27,337 nt of DNA from Leptospiraceae bacterium UBA2033 (lineage in GTDB: Bacteria > Spirochaetota > Leptospiria > Leptospirales > Leptospiraceae), in NCBI GenBank assembly GCA_002333425.1, contig DDBL01000020.1:13351-40687 (forward strand), written 5' to 3'. Below, in pieces: positions 15,245 to 23,453 of the stretch. The notes under the pieces are model-generated. The model searched no databases, was not told the origin of the DNA, and saw only the letters and a list, made by a program, of their open reading frames with translations. The translations under genes and the position numbers were made by a program. Within the stretch, counting starts at the first letter, position 1, and each line of letters starts with the position of its first letter.

Positions 15245-16509
15245 AAAAGTTCATTTGGGATACATTGATGTCATTCTGGGAAAAGAATTGCCACAGAGAC
15301 ACGGAGACACAGAGGAAAAATTATGTAAATTTTAAAAGCTCGATTCAAAATGTATCCTCTAAAACAATAATAAGCCAAATTAATCTTAAACCTCAGTGCC
15401 TCAGTGCCTCTGTGGCAAATAGTAATTATCTTATTGACTTACAGTTGTTTGCCGCTGAGGATGAAGGGCGAACTGAAGAAGGTAGTGATAGACGTAGACG
15501 GGAAGAGCAGGACAAGGGAAATGTTCCTAAGTCAACAGAGCTTCCTGCGGCACTTGTGCTCGTTGCATCCATTCTTGCTCTTTATCTACTCGGAAATTAT
15601 ATATTTGTTCGCTCTTTTGTTCTATTCAAAAAGTATTTCCAAGACTTTGCAATGAGAACAGAATTTAATGCCGAAGAATTTGGAATTCTTTTAAAGTCTG
15701 CTTCTGCGGATATTGCGTCTTTGCTCCTCCCGATTTTGGGTGTTACGTTTATTGCTGCTATTGTGGGAAATGTAGTGCAAGTAGGATTTATGTTTTCACC
15801 AGGAGCGGTAAGTTTTAATTTTAATAAAATTGTTCCCAAGTTTGGAAAAGTATTACCAACTAAAAATACAATGTACAATTTAGTGAAATCAATTGGAAAA
15901 ATTGTAATCATTGGTTGGGTTAGTTATATAATTATTTCAATGGACTTTCTTCCTATTTTGCTTATGGGTGATATGGGATTAAAAGGAGCATTACGGCTAT
16001 TAGCCATTTCTTCTGTTAAAATATTCTTAGTTGTGGGGATAATTCTATTTGCCCTCAGTATCTATGATTATTTCTACCAAAAAGATCAATTTGAAGACTC
16101 TATTAAAATGACTCCATCCGAAGCTAAACAAGAAATGAAAGAAAGTGAAGGGGATAGATCTCTTTTAAATCGTAGAAGACAAATGGTTCGTGACTTCATC
16201 AAACGAGGTATGTTACAACGAGTTCCTAAAGCAGATGTTGTGATTGTCAATCCAACCCACTATTCTGTTGCTCTTGTCTATGACTCGAAAGTCAATGCAG
16301 CTCCAATTGTCACAGCTAAGGGTATTGATGAGTTGGCGCTCATGATTCGACGTTTAGCCAAAAAACATGGAATCCCAATTGTAGAAGATAGAGTCCAAGC
16401 AAGATTATTGTATGACGAAGTAGAAGTAGATGAAGAAATTCCCTCTAAATTCTTTAGAGCAGTTTCTATCATTATATCCAGACTGGATAAATTTAGGAGA
16501 GTTGCTTAA
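15241..16509 (+). CDS. flhB: Flagellar export switch protein FlhB, with in-frame repeat insertion near the N-terminus
   Basis: A 422-residue export-gate protein that switches substrate class. The spirochaete-type N-terminus LIDLQLFAAEDEGRTEE is at residues 64-80, four membrane helices follow (about 102-275), then the cytoplasmic domain with the autocleavage motif Asn337-Pro-Thr-His340 (VVIVNPTHYSVALVY). Residues 17-62 (CHRDTETQRKN to CLSASVAN) are the translation of a GCCACAGAG element. Taking out 138 bases between the AATT at 15286 and that at 15424 restores MSFWEKNYLIDLQLFAAED, in frame. The 46 extra residues are polar with no predicted role. The start at 15241 is fixed by an ATGA overlap with fliR. 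The stop overlaps the flhA start as TAATG. Confidence 0.95.
   Translation: MKKFIWDTLMSFWEKNCHRDTETQRKNYVNFKSSIQNVSSKTIISQINLKPQCLSASVANSNYLIDLQLFAAEDEGRTEEGSDRRRREEQDKGNVPKSTELPAALVLVASILALYLLGNYIFVRSFVLFKKYFQDFAMRTEFNAEEFGILLKSASADIASLLLPILGVTFIAAIVGNVVQVGFMFSPGAVSFNFNKIVPKFGKVLPTKNTMYNLVKSIGKIVIIGWVSYIIISMDFLPILLMGDMGLKGALRLLAISSVKIFLVVGIILFALSIYDYFYQKDQFEDSIKMTPSEAKQEMKESEGDRSLLNRRRQMVRDFIKRGMLQRVPKADVVIVNPTHYSVALVYDSKVNAAPIVTAKGIDELALMIRRLAKKHGIPIVEDRVQARLLYDEVEVDEEIPSKFFRAVSIIISRLDKFRRVA
15290..15416. repeat. GCCACAGAG-family repeat element B, inside flhB
   Basis: The left end GCCACAGAGACACGGAGACA and the right end (reading back) GCCACAGAGGCACTGAGGCA are imperfect inverted repeats of about 26 bases. 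The core of about 75 bases is AT-rich and resembles neither A, C nor D. The tetramer AATT occurs just before (15286-15289) and shortly after (15424-15427); the distance of 138 bases is 46 codons. The element has no stop codon in the flhB frame. Confidence 0.85.
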
Positions 16510-18623
16510 TGAACGAAAAAAAATGGTACAACCAGTCCGATGTTGTAATGGGAGTCGGAGTAATTGCAATTGTTGCAATGTTAATCATTCCACTTCCTGG
16601 ATTCATCTTAGATTTACTTATCGTTGTGAGTTTGGCAATTTCTCTTGTGATTCTACTTACTTCTCTTTCTACAAAAGAACCGTCTGACTTTTCTATTTTT
16701 CCTAATTTACTTTTGATTACAACCTTGTTTCGTTTGGCGCTTAACGTTTCAACAACGAGACAAATTCTTTCGCAAGGTGCAGGTTTTAATAGCCATATCA
16801 TTGAAGCATTTGGAACATTCGTGGTAGGTGGTGGAACTGGTCTGGGTAAATACGTTGTTGGTTTTATTATCTTTTTGATTTTAACTATCGTACAGATTTT
16901 AGTTATCACAAAAGGTGCAACTCGTATTTCCGAAGTAGCGGCAAGGTTTACTCTCGATGCGTTACCCGGTAAACAGATGGCGATTGATACTGAATTATCA
17001 AGTGGAAATATCAACGAAGAAGAAGCTAAAAAGCGTAGAAAAAAAATCCAACGAGAAGTAGATTTTTACGGGGCAATGGATGGAGCGAGTAAGTTCGTAC
17101 AGGGTGATGTGCGTGCTGGATTGATTATAACAGCGATTAACCTCATTGGTGGAATTGTGATTGGTGTTTCGATTCGAGGGGAAAGTTTTGCTACAGCGAT
17201 TGAGACTTATGGTAAGTTTACTATCGGGGATGGACTTGTTTCGCAAATTCCAAGTTTACTTTCTACAACTGCAACTGGTATGATTGTAACTCGTGCTGGT
17301 TCTGAATCCGAATTAGCTGATGAATTTAAAGCACAATTATTTAATAATCCTAAAACTCTATATGTAGTTTCTGCGAGTTTAGGACTTGCTTCTTTTATTC
17401 CAGGACTTCCGTTTTTTTCACTAATTCTATTCTCTTTAAGTTTTGCCTATCTTGCATACTCTATAGAACGAAACGCAAAAGAATCATTAGCCGCTATAGA
17501 GAGAAAAGCAGGGGATAACAAAGTTGAGAAAAAACCAGACTACTATAAAGAACTTCGTACAGATCCAATCGAAGTAGAGCTTGGATTAAATTTAGTTCCT
17601 CTTGTAGATACAAACCAAGGTGGAGTATTGCTCGATCAAATTTCAAATCTAAGAAGAAGATTTGCAATTGATACGGGTCTTGTTATCCCTGCCGTACGAA
17701 TCTTAGACAACTTAGAATTAGACCAAGACTCTTATGCAATTAAAGTGCACGGAGTGATTGTGGGTGAAAGTAAAATTCGCCCTGATAAACTAATGGCGCT
17801 CGATAATGCTAAAAAAGTAACAGAGTCTGTTAAGGGAGAAGAGTTTATCGAACCAACATTTGGTTACAAAGCTAAATGGATTGATCCGAACGATAAGATA
17901 GATGCGGAGAATAAAGGTTACACTGTGGTAGACTCTTCAACTGTCATCGTGACTCATCTCAAGGAATTAATTTCTAACCATGCGGCAACGATACTTGGAA
18001 GAGAAGAAGTCAAAAGCCTTCTCGAACACCAAAAAGCTACTCATCCAACCTTGGTTTCAGAGTTGGAGGACAAAAAAATTGGTATTGGTTTAATCCAACA
18101 AGTATTGCAGAATTTACTCAAAGAAGGTTTGGGAATACGCAACCTAAGTACAATACTGGAATCTATTGCGAATAACGTTTCAAGAAATCCTGACCCATTC
18201 TTTTTAACGGAAAATGTGCGTCAGGCGATATCGAAGCAGATTATCATTGATTACCTAAGTGGAGATGGAAAGTTACATGTGATTACCCTCGATCCTAGAG
18301 TAACAGACCGATTGAGTAAAGGTGTAGTGATTGACCCAATTGAAGGAAGTTTAATTTCAATTCCACCAGATTATTATAACAAGCTAATTGAAGCTGCAGC
18401 GCGGGAATACAACCGTTGTCATAGTGAAGGAAAATTTCCGATTTTCGTGGTTAGTAGACCTATTCGTATGCCATTATCCTACATGTTTGCAAAAGAATTT
18501 CCACCAAGAAATTTTGCTGTACTTGCAATAGAGGAAATTCAATCCTCTACAAAAACTGTTATGGATTCGGTGATTAACGTTCAATCAACCGAAGGTGCAA
18601 GAGTAGCGACTACTCGAAATTAA
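16509..18623 (+). CDS. flhA: Flagellar export protein FlhA
   Basis: A 704-residue protein, the ring-forming channel of the flagellar export gate. Eight membrane segments fill roughly residues 10-330. They are split by the FHIPEP cytoplasmic loop, with RISEVAARFTLDALPGKQM at 139-157, then AKKRRKKIQREVDFYGAMDG. GDGLVSQIPSLLSTTATGMI is also typical. The C-terminal half is the cytoplasmic ring domain that docks chaperone-substrate complexes (VELGLNLVPLVD, FIEPTFGYKAKWID, LSRNP-like NVSRNPDPFF). The length is standard for the family. The start overlaps the flhB stop (TAATG). No anomaly is seen; it is one of the most conserved genes in the window. Confidence 0.97.
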   Translation: MNEKKWYNQSDVVMGVGVIAIVAMLIIPLPGFILDLLIVVSLAISLVILLTSLSTKEPSDFSIFPNLLLITTLFRLALNVSTTRQILSQGAGFNSHIIEAFGTFVVGGGTGLGKYVVGFIIFLILTIVQILVITKGATRISEVAARFTLDALPGKQMAIDTELSSGNINEEEAKKRRKKIQREVDFYGAMDGASKFVQGDVRAGLIITAINLIGGIVIGVSIRGESFATAIETYGKFTIGDGLVSQIPSLLSTTATGMIVTRAGSESELADEFKAQLFNNPKTLYVVSASLGLASFIPGLPFFSLILFSLSFAYLAYSIERNAKESLAAIERKAGDNKVEKKPDYYKELRTDPIEVELGLNLVPLVDTNQGGVLLDQISNLRRRFAIDTGLVIPAVRILDNLELDQDSYAIKVHGVIVGESKIRPDKLMALDNAKKVTESVKGEEFIEPTFGYKAKWIDPNDKIDAENKGYTVVDSSTVIVTHLKELISNHAATILGREEVKSLLEHQKATHPTLVSELEDKKIGIGLIQQVLQNLLKEGLGIRNLSTILESIANNVSRNPDPFFLTENVRQAISKQIIIDYLSGDGKLHVITLDPRVTDRLSKGVVIDPIEGSLISIPPDYYNKLIEAAAREYNRCHSEGKFPIFVVSRPIRMPLSYMFAKEFPPRNFAVLAIEEIQSSTKTVMDSVINVQSTEGARVATTRN

Positions 18624-18637
18624 GAGTAATAATATAT

Positions 18638-18785
18638 GCCACAGAGGCACGGAGACACAGAGTAAATATGGATGAAAGTTTGAGAAGAATGAGTGTAAGA
18701 ATTATAAAATTATTTAAATGGAAAGATCATAAATCTTATAGCCATATCTCAAAAAGAAATCTCTGTGCCTCAGTGTCTCTGTGGC
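18638..18785. repeat. GCCACAGAG-family repeat element C, between flhA and flhF
   Basis: The left end GCCACAGAGGCACGGAGACA and the right end CAGTGTCTCTGTGGC are matched inverted repeats of about 25 bases. The core of about 98 bases is unrelated to the other elements and has no convincing gene. It fills the 184-base flhA-flhF gap and would fold as a long hairpin in the operon mRNA, 22 bases before the flhF start. The flhF ribosome-binding site AGAGGT (18796-18801) lies just outside it. Confidence 0.88.
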
Positions 18786-18807
18786 AAAAAAAATTAGAGG
18801 TATAACA

Positions 18808-20082
18808 ATGGATTTTGTAAAGATTAAAGGAAAAGATATTCAAGATTGTTTCATGCAAATGAAAATGAAATACGGACCGGAAGCACACGTGTATAATCAG
18901 AGAGTGGTTGTAGAAGGTGGGCTAATGGGGACTAAACTCATGTCCAAAAAATTTTATGAAATAGAAATTGGAATTCCAGAACAACAAACCTCCAAGGATC
19001 GAGTAGAAAAAAAGCTACAAGATCTGAAAGAACTTCTCAGACAAAAATCAGAAGATGATACAAAGAAAAAAAGTCTACATGATTTAAAACCTATCGCAGA
19101 TGAAAATAGAGCATTCTCTGGACTCAAACCTCTTGAAAGAGACGAACCTGTATTATCCCCTGAATTGAATAGAAGCAATCTAGGACTCTCTATCAAAGAC
19201 GAGATTAGCAAAAAAGAAAATGCAAAATCTTTTACTTCAATAACAGAATCCACTTACCTAAAAAGACTGAAAGACAGATTGATTTCAGAAGGAATGAGTG
19301 CGGATTACATTCAGGAATTAATTCACAAAACGGATAAACATTTATCAGTAGTTGATAAAGAAAAACCGTCTGCGGTAAATGAAAAGTTTGCGGAGATTTT
19401 AGAGGACAGGATAAGTATTGATTCTGATTTATTCGCTGGAACAAGTCGAGGCAAACGCAAAGTAATCTTTTTAGTTGGTCCAACTGGAAGTGGAAAGACG
19501 ACCACCATTGCAAAGTTAGCCGCTAAGTATTTTCTACATATGGGAAGAATGGTTTCTCTTTACACAACGGATAATTATAAGATAGCCGCAGTGGAGCAAC
19601 TCAAGCGATATGCGGATACTATGGATATTCCGTTCTACGCAGTCAAAGATGTAAAACGTTTACAAGAACATCTTCTTAGAGATGGTTCAGAATTAATCCT
19701 TGTAGACACTCCTGGTTACAATCACAAGAATCCGGAATTTTATAATAAAATAAAACAATACAGGGATGCCTTTGGAGAAAAAGATCAAATTGAAAATATA
19801 TTAATTCTACCCGCAACATCTTCTTATAGTAACTTGAAATCAGTAATAGGTGCATACGAAACTGTAGCATATAAGAGAATAATATTGACAAAATTAGATG
19901 AGGCTGATTATGTTAGTTCCATAGTTGAGTTAGCTGATATGAACAGTAAGACTTTCGCCTATTTTAGTTTAGGGCAGGAAGTTCCTTTTGACATAATTCC
20001 AGCAAATAAAAAGACGTTATCCGAGATAGTAGTTAACCCGGATAAGATAAAAGAATTAAGAGGTGATGTAGTCACCAGTTAA
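18808..20082 (+). CDS. flhF: Flagellar placement GTPase FlhF (SRP-type)
   Basis: A 424-residue GTPase of the signal-recognition-particle class that sets where flagella are built. The N-terminal B domain (MDFVKIKGKDIQDCFMQMK) is followed by a charged linker rich in Lys, Glu and Ser (about 60-145), an N domain, then the G domain. That domain contains FLVGPTGSGKTTTIAKLAA (P-loop 224-233), DNYKIAAVEQLKRYAD, LVDTPGY (Asp300) and ILTKLDEADY (the TKLD guanine specificity motif). The frame is open back into repeat element C (18781), but ATG 18808 is chosen because AGAGGT precedes it by six bases and MDFVKIKG is the natural FlhF start. It is followed after 16 bases by flhG, its usual partner. Confidence 0.95.
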   Translation: MDFVKIKGKDIQDCFMQMKMKYGPEAHVYNQRVVVEGGLMGTKLMSKKFYEIEIGIPEQQTSKDRVEKKLQDLKELLRQKSEDDTKKKSLHDLKPIADENRAFSGLKPLERDEPVLSPELNRSNLGLSIKDEISKKENAKSFTSITESTYLKRLKDRLISEGMSADYIQELIHKTDKHLSVVDKEKPSAVNEKFAEILEDRISIDSDLFAGTSRGKRKVIFLVGPTGSGKTTTIAKLAAKYFLHMGRMVSLYTTDNYKIAAVEQLKRYADTMDIPFYAVKDVKRLQEHLLRDGSELILVDTPGYNHKNPEFYNKIKQYRDAFGEKDQIENILILPATSSYSNLKSVIGAYETVAYKRIILTKLDEADYVSSIVELADMNSKTFAYFSLGQEVPFDIIPANKKTLSEIVVNPDKIKELRGDVVTS

Positions 20083-20098
20083 ATAGAAAGGGGAAAAA

Positions 20099-20968
20099 AT
20101 GGAGCCAAACCAAAATCTTGCATCAGAAAACAAAGACGGCTCTAAACCAAAGCTGGCAAATAAAGTTATTGCGATTGCATCTGGGAAAGGTGGAGTCGGG
20201 AAAACTGTTTTTACTGTAAACTTAGCTGTTTGCCTTGCTAAGTCTGGGAAAAAAGTTTTGGTGATTGATGGAGACTTGGGTTTAGGAAATGTAAATGTCT
20301 TATTTGGATTTCACCCTAAGTTTAATTTATACCATGTCATGAAGGGGCATCGCTCTATTCGAGATATTATTTACAAATCTCCAGAAGGTGTAGATATTCT
20401 TCCTGGCTCAAATGGATACACCCAATTTGCCAATCTTGACGATAAAGCCCGTGAACAATTAATCAAAAGTTTTTCAGAATTGGATGATTATGATTATATT
20501 CTAATCGATACAGGTGCTGGAATTGGAGCAAATGTAATTAGTTTTACTCTCTATGCAAATGAAGTATTGCTTATGATTACTCCTGATCCTACTTCGGTCA
20601 CTGATGCTTACGGTCTAATTAAATCATTAATTTCTATTGATAAAAACAAAAAAATCAGCTTTATCGTAAATCGAATCAAAACAGAGCAAGAAGGAAATAA
20701 AGTAGTAAAACGAATCACTGAAATCAGCAATAAATTTTTAGGAATGAAACCAACTAAACTAGGTTTTTTATACCAAGATGAAGAAATCGATAAAAGTATT
20801 CGTAAACAAAAACCACTTTTATTCACAGCCCCAAATAGCAAAGCTGCCGAAAATCTATATCAGATAGCAGGAACAATTGCAAATATTCCAGTAGATCCTT
20901 ACCAGACTCAACCTAAGATGGTGGTATATTTCAAAAAGTTCTTGCATTCCCTAATCCCAAATACCTAG
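20099..20968 (+). CDS. flhG: MinD-like ATPase FlhG (FleN/YlxH), flagellar number regulator
   Basis: A 289-residue ParA/MinD-type ATPase. The deviant Walker A motif ASGKGGVGKTVFTVNLA lies at residues 28-44, with both Lys30 and Lys35. VLVIDGDLGLGNVNVLFG is Walker A', and DYILIDTGAGIGANVISF is Walker B. A short basic N-terminal tail (about 20 residues) precedes the ATPase; in FlhG this region activates FlhF. The C-terminal FKKFLHSLIP looks like an amphipathic membrane-targeting helix. FlhG counters FlhF to limit flagellar number. The start at ATG 20099 has AAAGGGG just upstream. Its TAG stop (20966-20968) overlaps the AGGAGG ribosome-binding site of the next gene. Confidence 0.94.
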   Translation: MEPNQNLASENKDGSKPKLANKVIAIASGKGGVGKTVFTVNLAVCLAKSGKKVLVIDGDLGLGNVNVLFGFHPKFNLYHVMKGHRSIRDIIYKSPEGVDILPGSNGYTQFANLDDKAREQLIKSFSELDDYDYILIDTGAGIGANVISFTLYANEVLLMITPDPTSVTDAYGLIKSLISIDKNKKISFIVNRIKTEQEGNKVVKRITEISNKFLGMKPTKLGFLYQDEEIDKSIRKQKPLLFTAPNSKAAENLYQIAGTIANIPVDPYQTQPKMVVYFKKFLHSLIPNT

Positions 20969-20978
20969 GAGGAAGTCT

Positions 20979-21449
20979 CTGCAAGTCAAATTTATCATTG
21001 TATTTTTCGCTATTGCGCTCCTCGTAAGTACCACTTGTGGGTTCATAACAGGCAATCGTATTGTACATATCTTTTTAGTCGCAGGAATTGGAGCTTTGAT
21101 ATTTGCAGGACTTGGCTTCGGAGTTTACACTGTATTCGAGAAAAAAGTCCCCGAATTTCTAGAATTTCTTGCTGAGCTTGGTGGTGGAATGGGCTTTCGA
21201 CGCTCAAGCGGAGATTCCTACTCTTTGGCTGGAGAAATGTCATCTGATAGCGAAATTAGACTTTCCAAAGGCGATGAATCCATGACAAGCGATTTTGGCG
21301 GAAGTGCTCCTTCTCCAAAAGTGAAAGATGGAAAATATGGAGATCATATTATGATCAATAATATCGCCATCAAAAATGAACCAAAACTAATGGCAGAAGC
21401 AATTAGAACAATCATGTCACAAGACGATCCAGAAACACCTAAACAGTAA
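20979..21449 (+). CDS. Conserved small membrane protein between flhG and the sigma-28 gene; predicted CTG start
   Basis: I do not recognise a named family. The frame runs from CTG at 20979 to 21449 (156 residues). It has two membrane helices, VKFIIVFFAIALLVSTTCGF and IFLVAGIGALIFAGLGFGVY, joined by a short ITGNRIVH turn. A cytoplasmic-looking tail follows, with a Gly-rich patch (AELGGGMGFRR), Ser/Asp-rich stretches and a C-terminal segment MINNIAIKNEPKLMAEAIRTIM. The only ATG-free alternative, TTG at 21096, would delete the first helix and half the second and has no ribosome-binding site. CTG at 20979 has a perfect AGGAGG (20967-20972) six bases before it. It lies inside the flagellar operon, so a role in flagellar assembly or its regulation is likely but unproven. 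Confidence 0.75.
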   Translation: MQVKFIIVFFAIALLVSTTCGFITGNRIVHIFLVAGIGALIFAGLGFGVYTVFEKKVPEFLEFLAELGGGMGFRRSSGDSYSLAGEMSSDSEIRLSKGDESMTSDFGGSAPSPKVKDGKYGDHIMINNIAIKNEPKLMAEAIRTIMSQDDPETPKQ

Positions 21450-21458
21450 AAAAATTCT

Positions 21459-21656
21459 GCCACAGAGGCACTGCGGAGAGATTTAAAGAGAGTTTATTTC
21501 ATAAAATACTGTCTATTTCAGTAATTTAGTCTTAGTTATTATTTTACTAAAATATAAAAAATGAATCCAAATTTTTCATTAGCTCTCTTTAATTCGACGA
21601 ATAGTAATAAAAATAGAGCAATCCCAAAAATCTCTGTGCCTCCGTGTCTCCGTGGC
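21459..21656. repeat. GCCACAGAG-family repeat element D, before the sigma-28 gene, with nested inverted repeat
   Basis: Outer ends are GCCACAGAGGCACTGCGGAG (left) and GCCTCCGTGTCTCCGTGGC (right). Inside lies a perfect 10-base inverted pair, TTAAAGAGAG at 21483-21492 and CTCTCTTTAA at 21583-21592. At 198 bases it is the longest of the four, and its core is unrelated to the others. It occupies most of the 298-base gap between the small membrane protein gene and the sigma factor; the remaining 90 bases are AT-rich and could hold a promoter, though none is clear. Confidence 0.85.
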
Positions 21657-21747
21657 AAATATATACAAAATAAGTAAATATTCTATCGAAAATCAAATAA
21701 AATGATTGTAATTTGTAAACCATAAAGAAAATAATAAAAATCGGATT

Positions 21748-22548
21748 ATGTCTAGGCTGCTTGACAAATACAATCAATTTGACGAAACCTCTTTATGGAA
21801 AGACTACAGAGTCTCCAAGAATTCAGAAATCAGAGCTTACCTCGTTGAAAAATATTCCCCTCTTGTAAAACATGTGGCGGGTCGTGTTGCCATCGGCATG
21901 CCTCAAAACGTTGAATTTGATGACTTAGTTAGTTATGGCGTTTTCGGCTTGTTAGACGCTATCGAAAAGTTCGATCCTGCTCGCGAAATTAAATTTAAAA
22001 CCTACGCAATGACTCGAATTCGTGGAAGCATATTTGACGAACTTCGATCTGTAGATTGGATTCCCCGTTCCATTCGCCAAAAAGCAAAACAACTCGAACA
22101 AATCATTGGAATGCTCGAAAACAAAGAAGGGCAAACTGTTGAAGATGAACTTATTGCAAAAGAGCTTGGAGTTTCTGTAGATGAACTTGCAACTCTACTT
22201 ACAAAGATCAGCGGCACATCACTAGTATCCTTAAATGATATTTGGTTTTTGGGAGATGAGAACGATGAAGTTTCTTTTATGGAAACATTAGAATCTCCTG
22301 CCAATATGAATCCAGATGTGATCATCGAAAAAGAAGAAATCAAAAATGTAATTGTGGAAGCAATCAAAACTCTTCCTGAAAAAGAAAAGAAAGTTATCGT
22401 ACTTTACTATTATGAAGATTTAACTCTCAAAGAAATCGGTGAAGTATTAGAAGTAACCGAATCTCGTATCTCTCAACTCCACACAAAAGCCGTTATGCGA
22501 CTTCGCAGTAAACTCGGTAAAGTAAAATCAGTAGTCACTAAAAAATAA
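21748..22548 (+). CDS. fliA: Flagellar RNA polymerase sigma factor FliA/WhiG (sigma-28)
   Basis: A 266-residue sigma-70-family factor of the FliA/WhiG group, which directs transcription of late flagellar and chemotaxis genes. Region 2 contains EFDDLVSYGVFGLLDAIEKFDP and FKTYAMTRIRGSIFDELRSVDW (core binding and -10 recognition, about 56-104). Region 3 follows, and region 4.2 is KEIGEVLEVTESRISQLHTKAVMRLR near the C-terminus. There is no region 1.1, as expected for the group. It ends the flagellar operon; the stop lies two bases from the stop of the convergent gene. The ATG at 21748 is preceded by a weak CGGA. An anti-sigma factor FlgM is not in the window. Confidence 0.95.
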   Translation: MSRLLDKYNQFDETSLWKDYRVSKNSEIRAYLVEKYSPLVKHVAGRVAIGMPQNVEFDDLVSYGVFGLLDAIEKFDPAREIKFKTYAMTRIRGSIFDELRSVDWIPRSIRQKAKQLEQIIGMLENKEGQTVEDELIAKELGVSVDELATLLTKISGTSLVSLNDIWFLGDENDEVSFMETLESPANMNPDVIIEKEEIKNVIVEAIKTLPEKEKKVIVLYYYEDLTLKEIGEVLEVTESRISQLHTKAVMRLRSKLGKVKSVVTKK

Positions 22549-22550
22549 TT

Positions 22551-23258
22551 TTAAGAAACTATTTTAGCGTGGTGTATGTGCGCGTATTTCTTAAAATTTT
22601 CATAAGTAAGAAATTCAATAACGCCAACTTCTTTGTTTGATAAAGCTAACTCACTGCGGTTAACCATTGATTGCCCCAACTCATTTACATGAATTTGATG
22701 GTAACGGCTTGGTAAAAAAGGACTGACCAATGGAAAAGCGAATTGTGTGAATTGCTGAACGAATCCATAACGAGCTTCATCTGTAACCAGAAGCGAAGGT
22801 TGAAACAAAAAAACACCTTTGAATCCAGAATTGATAATTCTTTCCTGAATGATACCTTTTGCTTTTAGATAATACATTGTTGAATCATGATTTGCATCGA
22901 CGGCACTTAACAGAGTAAAGTATTTAACTCCAGCGTCTGCACAAAGTTTTGCAAAATTCCCTGCGTATTCAACGTCGACTTTCCAAAATTCTTCCCTAGA
23001 TACTTTACTTGGTTGACCAACACCTAATGTACAAAATGCTACATCTACGCCAGAAAACAAACTCCAATTAGCCGCTAAATCATCGAAATTCACAATCTCT
23101 TGATTACATTTATTGGTATTGCCAGCAAATTTAGAAAGGTCTAATATTTTTCTTCCGAGGGAAATAACAGACTCACATGATTCCGATTTGAATAACCCTT
23201 CTAGAACGTTAGACCCAACAGCACCAGAGCCACCAATCATAATTGCTTTATACTTCAT
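22551..23258 (-). CDS. NAD(P)-binding Rossmann protein, HTATIP2/TIP30-like
   Basis: A 235-residue atypical short-chain dehydrogenase. The N-terminal nucleotide motif is MIGGSGAVGSNVLEGLF (residues 7-23, GxxGxxG), DVAFCTLG follows the second half of the Rossmann fold, and SAVDANHDSTMYYLKAKG provides Ser and a YxxxK catalytic pair. VFLFQPSLLV is typical of the TIP30-like branch. These proteins bind NADP(H); their reaction is mostly unknown. It is transcribed toward the sigma factor gene with two bases between the stops, and it shares a 195-base divergent promoter region with the next plus-strand gene. No link to flagella is apparent. Confidence 0.82.
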   Translation of the reverse strand: MKYKAIMIGGSGAVGSNVLEGLFKSESCESVISLGRKILDLSKFAGNTNKCNQEIVNFDDLAANWSLFSGVDVAFCTLGVGQPSKVSREEFWKVDVEYAGNFAKLCADAGVKYFTLLSAVDANHDSTMYYLKAKGIIQERIINSGFKGVFLFQPSLLVTDEARYGFVQQFTQFAFPLVSPFLPSRYHQIHVNELGQSMVNRSELALSNKEVGVIEFLTYENFKKYAHIHHAKIVS

Positions 23259-23359
23259 ACTAAATCATTTCGTGATAGGTTTAGAAATGTAAAGTAGAAA
23301 ATCGAATATAGTAACATTCACTTAGGTAGAAAAACAAAATAAATTTTGATTGCACTGAT

Positions 23360-23371
23360 GTATTAATACAA
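23360..23371. promoter_or_regulatory. 12-base perfect palindrome upstream of the OmpL47-like gene
   Basis: TGTATTAATACA is perfectly self-complementary and lies in the 195-base divergent gap, about 83 bases before the OmpL47-like start. It could be an operator for the exported-protein pair or for the divergent gene. The region is AT-rich, so chance occurrence is not excluded. Confidence 0.3.
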
Positions 23372-23453
23372 AATTCTAATTAAAGATAGGAAATCATTTA
23401 CTATCTTTTTGCTAACCAAATTTCACAAATGCAATTAAGGATTATTAAATTTA

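Noticed and set aside
16493..17014. 173-codon minus-strand open frame opposite flhA
   Set aside because: It is antisense to a well-conserved part of flhA, has no recognisable domain, and its composition is that of a reverse-frame shadow.
21589..21777. Minus-strand open frame with HGDTEAQR
   Set aside because: This is a translation of the end of repeat element D and overlaps the sigma-factor start. Such HRDTETQR-like peptides are typical of repeat DNA, not of genes.
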